A DNA stretch of 64,000 nt from Comamonas koreensis (GTDB lineage Bacteria > Pseudomonadota > Gammaproteobacteria > Burkholderiales > Burkholderiaceae_C), in NCBI RefSeq assembly GCF_014076495.1, contig NZ_CP043575.1:2790001-2854000 (forward strand), written 5' to 3'. The stretch's first letter is position 1. Every line of letters starts with the position of its first letter. Of the stretch, positions 56,509-64,000 are shown in pieces. Below the pieces are notes generated by a model. That model had not been told where the DNA came from. It worked only from the letters and a program-made list of their open reading frames with translations, and did not search any database. Both the position numbers and the translations under genes were made by a program.

Positions 56509-58290
56509 CTATCGCGAGAAGGAGTGGTTGCGGCCGCCCCGGCCTGCACCACCACCGCCGCCGCCGCCATTGCGGTTGCCACCGCCAAAGCCGCCGCGGC
56601 GGCCGCGCTCGGCCATGCTGTCCACGCTGGTGCGCATCGGATCGGGCTGGGCCGCGCCGCTGCGGCGATGGTCACGGCCATCGACCGTGCCGCCAAACTG
56701 CGTGCCCAGGTGGGCATCAGCGCGTGGCTGGCGTTCGCTGTCCTGGCGCGGGCCGCGACTTGCACCGGGGCCCGCCTGGCGTGGACCTTGCGACGCGCGC
56801 TGTGGGCCACGCGCCTCACCCGAGGGGTGGCGTGGGCCTTGGCGGCCGTCGCGGCGTGGTGGGCGCTGCTCGCGGCGTGCCTGGTCCAGGCCTTCGCCGC
56901 CAAACTCTGCACCGCCTTCGGCGCGTTCAGCGCGTGGGCCGGGGCTGCGCTTGGCATTGCCGCCGCGCTGGCCGCCGCCTGCATTGCCACCAGGGCCGCG
57001 AGCGACCTTGTTGGTGCGCACGCGTTCCATCATTTCCTGGCGGGCAGCCTTGGCCGCTGCCTGCATCACATCACGGCCGGGGGCCTTGCCTGCGCCGCCC
57101 CAGATGGTCTGGCGGCCCATGGCGATGGGTTCGGCCTTTTCACCTTCTTCCGGACCAAAGCCTTCGAGCACCTGCACAGGAATGTCCTGCTTGGTGAAGC
57201 GCTCGATGTCCATCATAAAGCCTTCTTCATCCATGCACACCAGGCTCACGGCATTGCCTTCGCGGCCAGCGCGGCCGGTGCGGCCGATGCGGTGCACGTA
57301 GTCTTCCGAGACATTGGGGATCTCGTAGTTGACCACGTTGGGCAATTCATCAATGTCGATACCGCGTGCTGCAATATCGGTGGCGACCAGCGCGCGCAGA
57401 TCGCCGGACTTGAAGCCTTCGAGGGCCTGGGTGCGGGCGCTTTGGCTCTTGTTGCCGTGCAGCGCCATGGCCGAGACGCCATTCTTGCTGAGGTATTCGG
57501 CCACATTGTTGGCGCCAAACTTGGTGCGGGTGAAGACCAGCACCTGGCTCCAGTTGTTTTCCTGCACGATGTGCAGCAGCACCTGCTTTTTCTTGCCGCG
57601 GCCCACAGGGTGGATCACTTGCTTGATGCGCTGCACCGTGGTGTTGCGCGGCGTCACCTGGATGGACTGCGGGTTCTTCAGCAGGCCACTGGCCAGCTCG
57701 CGGATTTCATCGCTGAACGTGGCCGAGAACAGCAGGCTTTGCTTGTCCTTGGGCACCATCGCCAGCACTTTTTTCACGTCGTGGATGAAACCCATGTCCA
57801 GCATGCGGTCAGCTTCGTCGAGCACCAGGATCTCGACCGTAGACAGGTCCAGAAAGCCTTGCTGCTGCAGATCGAGCAGACGGCCGGGAGTGGCCACCAG
57901 CACATCGACGCCCTTTTTGATGCGGTCGATTTGTGGGTTCATGCCCACGCCACCAAAGATGACGGTGGACTTGATGTCCAGGTGCGTGGCGTAGAGGCGC
58001 ACGTTTTCTTCGACCTGGGCGGCCAGCTCGCGGGTGGGGGCCAGAATCAGTGCGCGGATGGCCTTGTTGCCCCATTTGTTGCGGCTGCCTTCAGATTGGG
58101 TCAGGCGCTGGAGCATGGGCAGCGTGAAAGCGGCCGTCTTGCCGGTGCCCGTCTGTGCGCCGGCCAGCAAATCGCAGCCTTGTAGCACGAGCGGGATAGC
58201 CTGGGCTTGGATAGGGGTAGGCGTGTCGTAGCCTTGTTCGCGCACAGCCTGCACAATGGCAGGTGCCAGATTCAGTTCTTCAAAGTTCAT
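56509..58290 (-). CDS. rhlE: ATP-dependent RNA helicase RhlE type (DEAD box)
   Basis: A protein of 593 residues. Q motif FEELNLAPAIVQAVREQGYD, motif I AGAQTGTGKT, motif II VLDEADRMLDMG, motif III FSATFS, motif VI HRIGRTGRAG. The C-terminal 150 or so residues are low complexity, basic and Gly/Arg-rich, with RGG-like boxes near the end (GGFGGGNRNGGGGGG). Such tails help bind RNA and can drive condensate formation. Start at 58290. The gene is divergent from ettA. Confidence 0.9.
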   Translation of the reverse strand: MNFEELNLAPAIVQAVREQGYDTPTPIQAQAIPLVLQGCDLLAGAQTGTGKTAAFTLPMLQRLTQSEGSRNKWGNKAIRALILAPTRELAAQVEENVRLYATHLDIKSTVIFGGVGMNPQIDRIKKGVDVLVATPGRLLDLQQQGFLDLSTVEILVLDEADRMLDMGFIHDVKKVLAMVPKDKQSLLFSATFSDEIRELASGLLKNPQSIQVTPRNTTVQRIKQVIHPVGRGKKKQVLLHIVQENNWSQVLVFTRTKFGANNVAEYLSKNGVSAMALHGNKSQSARTQALEGFKSGDLRALVATDIAARGIDIDELPNVVNYEIPNVSEDYVHRIGRTGRAGREGNAVSLVCMDEEGFMMDIERFTKQDIPVQVLEGFGPEEGEKAEPIAMGRQTIWGGAGKAPGRDVMQAAAKAARQEMMERVRTNKVARGPGGNAGGGQRGGNAKRSPGPRAERAEGGAEFGGEGLDQARREQRPPRRDGRQGPRHPSGEARGPQRASQGPRQAGPGASRGPRQDSERQPRADAHLGTQFGGTVDGRDHRRSGAAQPDPMRTSVDSMAERGRRGGFGGGNRNGGGGGGGAGRGGRNHSFSR

Positions 58291-58544
58291 TGGATCAGAT
58301 GCGTCCAACCTGGACGCTGGGTATCGGCCTCGTCTAAGCAATTTTTTGGAATAATTGCAGCCAGTCAGGTAGGCAGATGGGTTCAAAGAGGGAGCCCGGA
58401 ACTGTGTCCATCGTCCCCAGCATTAGCGCTGAAGTCCTAGGCAACTGGAGCCTTTGACTGCGGGTATTGTCGCATGCACCGATAATCCCAGGGTGGCCGC
58501 GATCAAAAATCGCATATTTTTTTACTGATTTACCAAAAGAACAC

Positions 58545-60206
58545 ATGGCTCAATACGTTTTTTCGATGAACAACGTCACCAAGACGGTTCCTCCGAAGCG
58601 ACAGATTCTGAAGGGTATTTCTCTGAGCTTTTTCCCGGGCGCCAAGATCGGTGTGCTGGGTCTGAACGGTTCGGGAAAGTCCAGCTTGCTCAAGATCATG
58701 GCGGGCGTCGACAAGGAGTTCGAAGGCGAAGCCATCCCGATGGCGGGACTGTCGATTGGCTACCTGCCGCAAGAGCCTCAGCTCAACCCCGAGCACACCG
58801 TGCGCCAGGCGGTTGAAGAGGCGATGGCCGAAGTCAACAATGCCAAGGCACGCCTCGAAGAGGTCTATGCCGCCTATGCGGAAGAAGACGCCGACTTCGA
58901 TGCGCTCGCTGCCGAGCAAGGCCAGCTGGAGGCGGTGATCGCCGCTGCGGGCACCGACTCCGAGCACCAGCTCGAAATCGCGGCCGACGCGCTGCGCCTG
59001 CCCGCCTGGGATGCCATCGTCGGCCAACTCTCCGGTGGTGAGAAGCGCCGTGTGGCGCTGTGCAAGCTGCTGTTGTCCAAGCCCGACATGCTGCTGCTTG
59101 ACGAGCCGACCAACCACTTGGACGCCGAATCGGTGGACTGGCTCGAGCAGTTCCTGCACCGCTTTACCGGCACCGTGGTGGCCATCACCCACGATCGCTA
59201 CTTCCTGGACAACGCGGCCGAATGGATTCTGGAACTGGACCGAGGCCATGGCATCCCCTACAAGGGCAACTACTCCGACTGGCTGCTGCAAAAGGGCAAC
59301 CGCCTGGAGCAGGAGCAAAAGGGCGAGGAAGCCCGTGCCAAGGCCCTGAAGAAGGAGCTCGAATGGGTGCGCCAGAACGCCAAGGGCCGCCAGGCCAAGT
59401 CCAAGGCCCGTATTGCCCGCTTTGAAGAGCTGAGCGATTACGAATACCAGCAACGTAACGAAACCCAGGAAATCTTCATTCCTGTGGCCGAGCGTCTGGG
59501 CAGCCGCGTGATCGAGTTCAAGAATGTCTCCAAGGCGTTTGGTGACCGTCTGCTGATCGACAACCTGAGCATGAACATTCCGGCGGGCGCCATCGTCGGC
59601 ATCATCGGCCCCAACGGCGCGGGTAAATCCACGCTGTTCAAGCTGATCGCCGGCAAGGAGCAACCCGATTCGGGCGAGGTCGAAATCGGCCAGACGGTGA
59701 AGATGGCCTTTGTGGACCAGCACCGCGATGCGTTGGCCAATGAAAAGACCGTGTGGGAGGACATCTCCGGCGGCCTGGACATCATCAACGTGGGCAAGTT
59801 CCAGATGGCCTCGCGCGCCTATGCGGGTCGCTTCAACTTCAACGGCCAGGACCAGCAAAAGAAGGTGGGCAACCTCTCCGGTGGTGAGCGCGGTCGCCTG
59901 CACCTGGCCAAGACACTGATCCAGGGCGGCAACGTGCTGCTGCTGGACGAGCCCTCGAACGACCTGGACGTGGAAACCCTGCGTGCACTCGAAGACGCCT
60001 TGCTGGAATATGCGGGTACAGTATTGGTCATTTCCCACGACCGCTGGTTCCTCGATCGCATTGCGACCCACATTCTGGCGGCGGAAGGGGATAGCCAATG
60101 GGTATTTTTTGATGGAAACTATCAAGAATACGAGGCAGATAAGAAGAAGCGGTTGGGAGAAGAAGGGGCAGCGCCCAAGCGGATGCGCTACAAAGCCCTG
60201 AAGTAA
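58545..60206 (+). CDS. ettA: Energy-dependent translational throttle protein EttA (ABC-F)
   Basis: An ABC-F ATPase of 553 residues with two nucleotide-binding domains and no membrane part. The first domain has GLNGSGKSSLLKIMAG, LSGGEKRRVALCKLLL and LLDEPTNHLDAES. The second has GPNGAGKSTLFKLIAG, LSGGERGRLHLAKTL and LLDEPSNDLDVETL. The arm and linker between (ELEWVRQNAKGRQAKSKAR) bind the ribosomal E site. ATG at 58545 begins AQYVFSMNNVTK, the EttA N-terminus. Confidence 0.95.
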   Translation: MAQYVFSMNNVTKTVPPKRQILKGISLSFFPGAKIGVLGLNGSGKSSLLKIMAGVDKEFEGEAIPMAGLSIGYLPQEPQLNPEHTVRQAVEEAMAEVNNAKARLEEVYAAYAEEDADFDALAAEQGQLEAVIAAAGTDSEHQLEIAADALRLPAWDAIVGQLSGGEKRRVALCKLLLSKPDMLLLDEPTNHLDAESVDWLEQFLHRFTGTVVAITHDRYFLDNAAEWILELDRGHGIPYKGNYSDWLLQKGNRLEQEQKGEEARAKALKKELEWVRQNAKGRQAKSKARIARFEELSDYEYQQRNETQEIFIPVAERLGSRVIEFKNVSKAFGDRLLIDNLSMNIPAGAIVGIIGPNGAGKSTLFKLIAGKEQPDSGEVEIGQTVKMAFVDQHRDALANEKTVWEDISGGLDIINVGKFQMASRAYAGRFNFNGQDQQKKVGNLSGGERGRLHLAKTLIQGGNVLLLDEPSNDLDVETLRALEDALLEYAGTVLVISHDRWFLDRIATHILAAEGDSQWVFFDGNYQEYEADKKKRLGEEGAAPKRMRYKALK

Positions 60207-60216
60207 CCCACACCGT

Positions 60217-60249
60217 ACGCCCGTCGCTTTTGCCAAGCGCCGGGCGTTT
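60217..60249 (+). terminator. Weak terminator between ettA and the DUF1631 gene
   Basis: ACGCCCG (60217-60223) and CGGGCGT (60241-60247), extended by CGCTT/AAGCG with one mismatch, followed by UUU only. Partial readthrough is likely. Confidence 0.5.
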
Positions 60250-60268
60250 CAACTGGGAGAGGTGAAGC

Positions 60269-62302
60269 GTGGAGCAACGGGCCGTATCGGTATTTGACAC
60301 CTGTCTGGAGCAGGCATTGCATGAGGCCGAGCCTTTGATGGCTGCCATGGGCAATGCGGCTTTGGCGTCTTTGGCTGCGCAGTTGTCGTCTTACAGCAAC
60401 GTACAAGATCAACAATTGTTGCTGTACGCGCAATCCCAGCTGGCCAGCAAAAAGGCGCAACTGCCGCTCGCGTATGCGCTGCGTCTGCGCCAGGCCGTCT
60501 TTGCGATTGCGGAGGGCAAGCGCGAGGACTACCACGCGCAGATGAGCGGCCAGGGCCAGGCCGATGGCTTGCAGGAAGACCGCAACGCGCTGCGCGCCCA
60601 GATCGAATGGGGCCGCATGCAGATCAACCTGCTGCAGCAGACCGAGCAAAGCCTGACGGGCCTGGAGCGCGTCTACCGCCCATTGCGCAAGATCACCCGC
60701 TACTGGCGCAACGGTAACCCTTTGCACCACACCGTATACCTCGACAGCCTGCAGGCCACGTTGAGCGATGTGGAAATTTCTGCCGACGCAACCGCGCTGT
60801 TTCTGCCCGACATGGTGGGCGTCATGGCCGACCACCTGCAGACCAGCTACCAGCGCATCATGACCTTGGCGATGAACAGCTATGCCGAGCTGCTGGCCAA
60901 GGCCGAGCTCAAGCGCCGCGCCGCCAAAGACAATACCCGCAGCTTTGTGCAGCGGACCAAGAGCCTGTTCGACATCCCGGCGCATTGCCCCGTGGGCGCC
61001 GTCCGGGCCTATAAAACCTTGATCCCGGTGATGGAGCGCATGGCCGCCCAGGACAGCTCGTTCTGGACCGATGCCGACCACCCCGCCCGCGTGCTGGTGC
61101 AAACCATTGTCGACAAGGCCACGGTGCTCAAGGAAGAGGGCCGCGCGCTGTCCGATCCGCAGTTCCCGCAGCTGGTGACCGAGACGGTCGAGACGCTGTC
61201 GGCCCTGGCCCAGCCCAGTGCGGCAGATTTCGCCCAGGCGCTCAGCCGCTTTGGCGTGCGGCTCAAGCCCCGGCTGTCGTCGGCGCTGCAGGATGTCAAT
61301 GATTCGGGCTACTCCAGCAGCATGCTGCTGGAGAGCCAGTGGGGCGCGTCGGGCCTCATCAGCATCAGCCCTGAATCCGACTGGGCGCAACTGGCCCAGA
61401 TGCAGGCAGAGCGCGAGGTGATGGCGCAGCCCGCACCCAAAGCCGGACATCAGCCCGAGCCTGCGCTACAGCCAGCCCCAGCGCCGCTGGCGGCCAGCGC
61501 CGCCACGCCAGGCCCTGGAGCGTCTGCCAACCTGGAGCAGATCGAGGCCGAGGTGATGCTGCGCCTGGCCACCAGCTTGCACAGCTTTGATGTGGACCCG
61601 GCGCTGCTGGCAGCCTTGACGGGCGCCTGGCCCAAGGTGCTGCTGCAGGCGGCCGAGCGCTCAGGCCAGGATTCATCGCATTACCGCGCCTACCAAGAGG
61701 CGGTGGACGACGTGTTGGCCCTGGCAGGGGCCCATGCCAGTGCCAGCATGCACAGCGATGCAGACATGCTGATCCCCTCGCTTCTCACGCGCCTGAAGGC
61801 CGGCCTGACCAGCATCGGCTGGATGCCCGAGCGCATTGCACCGGTGCTCACCGCCGTCGCGCAGATGGCGCCCAGCGCGCTGGTGGAGCTGCAAATGGTG
61901 CAGGAAGAGGGGCGCCATGCGGTGCCGGCCGTGGCCGCGCCATTGCCCGCTTCTGCGGGGGCCATTGCGTTGTCGCCTGCGCCAACCCCATCGGCCTGGG
62001 CTCAGCTGCCCGAGGCCGTGGACGCCATGGGTGAGGATGAGCCCGCCATCATCGTGACGGGCTCGATGCTCGATGCCCCCAAGCCCGACAGCGTGGGGCT
62101 GTGGATTGGCGGCAAGCGCCTGGAGGCCGGGGTCTGGCTGGAGTTCCTGGGCCAAGGTGGTGGCTGGGTGCCCAAGCAGCTGAGCTGGACCAATGCGCGC
62201 TCGACCATGTTCCTGTTTGTCGCCAGCGGCGGCGCGAGCCAATCGATCACGCGCCGCATGCTCGAGAAGCTGGCGCAGGAGCGGGCGGTACGGCCGGTTT
62301 GA
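60269..62302 (+). CDS. DUF1631 family protein
   Basis: A protein of 677 residues, mostly helical, with no membrane segment. The family is uncharacterised and found mainly in Beta- and Gammaproteobacteria. The pattern includes RVYRPLRKITRYWRNGN, VGAVRAYKTLIPVMERM and, at the C-terminus, WLEFLGQGGGWVPKQLSWTNARSTMFLFVASGG, an end segment resembling a PilZ-like domain with LSW.N..RSTYLFV. A Pro/Ala-rich linker lies at about residues 385-430. GTG start at 60269 with GGGAGAGG upstream. The PilZ-like part hints at c-di-GMP binding, which is inference. Confidence 0.7.
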   Translation: MEQRAVSVFDTCLEQALHEAEPLMAAMGNAALASLAAQLSSYSNVQDQQLLLYAQSQLASKKAQLPLAYALRLRQAVFAIAEGKREDYHAQMSGQGQADGLQEDRNALRAQIEWGRMQINLLQQTEQSLTGLERVYRPLRKITRYWRNGNPLHHTVYLDSLQATLSDVEISADATALFLPDMVGVMADHLQTSYQRIMTLAMNSYAELLAKAELKRRAAKDNTRSFVQRTKSLFDIPAHCPVGAVRAYKTLIPVMERMAAQDSSFWTDADHPARVLVQTIVDKATVLKEEGRALSDPQFPQLVTETVETLSALAQPSAADFAQALSRFGVRLKPRLSSALQDVNDSGYSSSMLLESQWGASGLISISPESDWAQLAQMQAEREVMAQPAPKAGHQPEPALQPAPAPLAASAATPGPGASANLEQIEAEVMLRLATSLHSFDVDPALLAALTGAWPKVLLQAAERSGQDSSHYRAYQEAVDDVLALAGAHASASMHSDADMLIPSLLTRLKAGLTSIGWMPERIAPVLTAVAQMAPSALVELQMVQEEGRHAVPAVAAPLPASAGAIALSPAPTPSAWAQLPEAVDAMGEDEPAIIVTGSMLDAPKPDSVGLWIGGKRLEAGVWLEFLGQGGGWVPKQLSWTNARSTMFLFVASGGASQSITRRMLEKLAQERAVRPV

Positions 62303-62510
62303 GTGCTGGCGGGCAGAGGTCGCAACTGCCTAGTCGCCAACCGCTCATCGCCTAAAGGGCATCTGGGTTTCAGGCCTTTTGGCCGTGGCACAATCTCCGC
62401 TTTCGGGGCACCAAGCCCCAGTGGCATGCAGCCACACCAGGCTGCAGCCACCATCAGCCAATAAGCCAATCGCCTGGATGTGCTCAGCGTCCAGGTGCCA
62501 AGGAGACACC

Positions 62511-63533
62511 ATGAGCCCATTCTCGCGCAGCCGCATTGCGGCCGCATGCCTGCCCTCGCGCCGCAACCTGCTGGCTGCCACCTTGCTGGGCGCCGCAGCC
62601 CTGCTGCCCCTGGCCTCGCAGGCCGCCGATCCCAAGAAGTACCCCGAGCGCACCGTGCGTGTCGTGGTGGGCTTTTCTGCTGGCGGCACCACCGATGTGG
62701 TCGCGCGCATTATGGCCAAGGAGCTGACGGCCGAGCTGGGCCAGTCCTTTGTCGTGGACAACAAGCCAGGCGCTGGCAGCAACATCGCCACCGAGCAGGT
62801 GGCCCGCGCCGAGAACGATGGCTACACCCTGCTGTTCGTTGCGGTCACCAGCGCGATCAACCAGACGCTCTACCCCAAGGTGCGCTTTGACCTGGAAAAG
62901 GACTTTGCGCCCGTCGCGCTGGGCGCCAAGGTGCCCAATGTGCTGGTGGTGAACCCCAGTGTGCCCGCCAATAACGTGCAAGAGCTGATCGCCTTTGCCA
63001 AGGCCAACCCCGACAAGGTCTCCTACGCGTCCTCGGGCAGTGGCACCTCGATCCACATGGCAGGGGAGCTGTTCAAGCTGCGCACGGGCCTCAAGACCCA
63101 GCATATTCCCTACAAGGGCAGCTCGCCTGCGCTCACCGACCTGATGGCCGGCCAGGTGCAGTTCATGTTCGACAACATGCCGTCGGCCTGGCCGCATGTG
63201 AAGGCGGGCAAGCTCAAGGCGCTGGCCGTGACCACCACCAAGCGCTCGCCCACCGCGCCCGATCTGCCGACGATGGAAGAGAGCGGTATCAAGCCTTTTG
63301 ATGTCTCGTCCTGGTTTGGTCTGATTGCGCCGGCAGGCACCCCGCCTGAAGTGGTGGCAAAGCTCAATGCCGCGATGAACCGCGCCTTTGACAAGCCCCA
63401 GGTCAAGGAAGCCTATGAAAAGCTCGGCGCTGTGGCCGAGAAGAACACGCCCGAGCAGTTTGGCGCCTTCATCAAGTCCGAAGTGGCGGCTTGGGCACCG
63501 GTGGTCAAGTCCTCGGGCGCGACGGTGGACTGA
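62511..63533 (+). CDS. Bug-type (tripartite tricarboxylate family) periplasmic binding protein
   Basis: A protein of 340 residues. A signal peptide (RRNLLAATLLGAAALLPLASQAAD) precedes the Bug core YPERTVRVVVGFSAGGTTDVVAR, then VDNKPGAGSNIATEQVARA and GSSPALTDLMAGQVQFMFDN. Bug proteins bind carboxylates, nicotinate or other solutes and are multiplied in Burkholderiales, mostly as orphans without TctAB, as here. ATG at 62511 has AAGGAG upstream. Ends in a strong terminator. Confidence 0.92.
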   Translation: MSPFSRSRIAAACLPSRRNLLAATLLGAAALLPLASQAADPKKYPERTVRVVVGFSAGGTTDVVARIMAKELTAELGQSFVVDNKPGAGSNIATEQVARAENDGYTLLFVAVTSAINQTLYPKVRFDLEKDFAPVALGAKVPNVLVVNPSVPANNVQELIAFAKANPDKVSYASSGSGTSIHMAGELFKLRTGLKTQHIPYKGSSPALTDLMAGQVQFMFDNMPSAWPHVKAGKLKALAVTTTKRSPTAPDLPTMEESGIKPFDVSSWFGLIAPAGTPPEVVAKLNAAMNRAFDKPQVKEAYEKLGAVAEKNTPEQFGAFIKSEVAAWAPVVKSSGATVD

Positions 63534-63557
63534 GGCGCGCCCCTTTCCCATCCGCAC

Positions 63558-63580
63558 AGGCAGCTTCGGCTGCCTTTTTT
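63558..63580 (+). terminator. Terminator of the Bug-type gene
   Basis: AGGCAGC/GCTGCCT (63558-63564/63569-63575) with a UUCG loop and a U run. Confidence 0.85.
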
Positions 63581-63669
63581 CTGGCCTGCGCTGGCCTGGG
63601 CTACGCCAGCAGGCGGTGGCCTGCGTTAAAGTTCCCAACTGGCACATCCTGACTGATCTTCCTCCTCTG

Positions 63670-64000
63670 ATGCAATCCTCCCCCGTCCATGCGATGACCC
63701 CCGGCCTGATGGTGATACACAGCAACCATCCGGAGGCTTTGCGGGACCTGGTCGTGGCCTGGATGCAGCGCTACCCACTCCGCCCCCTGGAGAGCGAGAC
63801 GATTCTGGTGCAAAGCAATGGCATTGCGCAGTGGCTCAAGCTGTCGATGGCCCAGCCGGTGGCAGAGGGCGGCTGCGGTATTACCGCGGCTGTCGATGTG
63901 CAGCTGCCTGCGCAGTTTCTGTGGCAGGCCTACCGGGCGGTGCTGGGCAAGCACGAGGTGCCCGAGATATCGCCTTTGGACAAGCAGCCGCTCACCTGGC
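63670..64000 (+). CDS. recC: Exodeoxyribonuclease V subunit gamma (RecC), 5' part only
   Basis: The frame is open from ATG 63670 to the window edge (110 codons). The N-terminus LMVIHSNHPEALRDLVVAWM, then LESETILVQSNGIAQWLKLSMA and QLPAQFLWQAYRAVLGKHEV, are characteristic of RecC, the Chi-recognising subunit of RecBCD. The gene continues beyond the window; recB and recD are expected downstream. Confidence 0.9.
   Translation, partial: MQSSPVHAMTPGLMVIHSNHPEALRDLVVAWMQRYPLRPLESETILVQSNGIAQWLKLSMAQPVAEGGCGITAAVDVQLPAQFLWQAYRAVLGKHEVPEISPLDKQPLTW

Overview
The window looks like a chromosomal segment of a GC-rich betaproteobacterium of the order Burkholderiales, most likely family Comamonadaceae (Comamonas/Delftia/Acidovorax group). 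The evidence is gene order and family content: pyrG-kdsA-eno-ftsB in one transcription unit, ffs divergent from a dnaX-ybaB-recR unit, a Bug-type (tripartite tricarboxylate family) binding protein, an ABC branched-chain amino acid (liv) operon and lapA-lapB. Nearly all of it is core or housekeeping DNA. The only clear mobile element is one IS481-family insertion at 54230-55269.

Layout. 1-6.3 kb is a sparse, accessory-looking stretch: an alpha/beta hydrolase, a free-standing RNA polymerase alpha-CTD-like protein, an endonuclease V-like protein, several small hypothetical genes, and long gene-poor gaps with strong factor-independent terminators. The best gap candidate is a small RNA on the minus strand at about 3840-3961. 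6.3-11.2 kb is the liv operon (binding protein, terminator hairpin, two permeases, two ATPases). 11.3-14.6 kb carries a LOG-family protein, the fluoride channel crcB and an M14-type peptidase. 14.7-20.9 kb is a complete Mrp-type Na+/H+ antiporter operon (fused AB, C, D, E, F, G). 21.4-26.6 kb has lapB-lapA, 4.5S RNA (ffs), and divergently dnaX-ybaB-recR. dnaX contains an A9 slippery run that would give a short gamma form.

26.9-44.0 kb holds an MFS (MHS family) permease, a degenerate EAL/HDOD protein, a DUF455 ferritin-like protein, a gamma-carbonic-anhydrase-like protein, Hsp33, the pyrG-kdsA-DUF1330-eno-ftsB unit, coaBC, an Ldh-family oxidoreductase, an AhpD-like protein, a DUF192 protein, NADP isocitrate dehydrogenase, a UPF0126/TRIC membrane protein and a DUF1439-like protein. 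44.1-48.2 kb is the sulfate ABC transporter operon (sbp-cysT-cysW-cysA). 48.3-52.0 kb has dsbB, a zinc alcohol dehydrogenase, an FHA protein, a CsbD/PRC-barrel stress pair and tRNA-Arg(TCT). 52.2-64.0 kb has a lipoprotein M14 peptidase, the IS481 copy, an endonuclease/exonuclease/phosphatase-family protein, an RhlE-type DEAD-box helicase, EttA, a DUF1631 protein, a Bug-type binding protein and the 5' end of recC, which runs off the window.

Most notable signals: (i) a candidate small RNA whose first stem-loop displays a C-rich anti-Shine-Dalgarno loop; (ii) the dnaX A9 slippage site, with stops in both alternative frames directly downstream; (iii) the IS481 insertion, where one copy of the 6-bp target duplication (GCTAGG) supplies the TAG stop codons of both the transposase and the convergent host gene. 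Everything was read from the sequence by eye. Family assignments rest on motif recognition, not on database searches.
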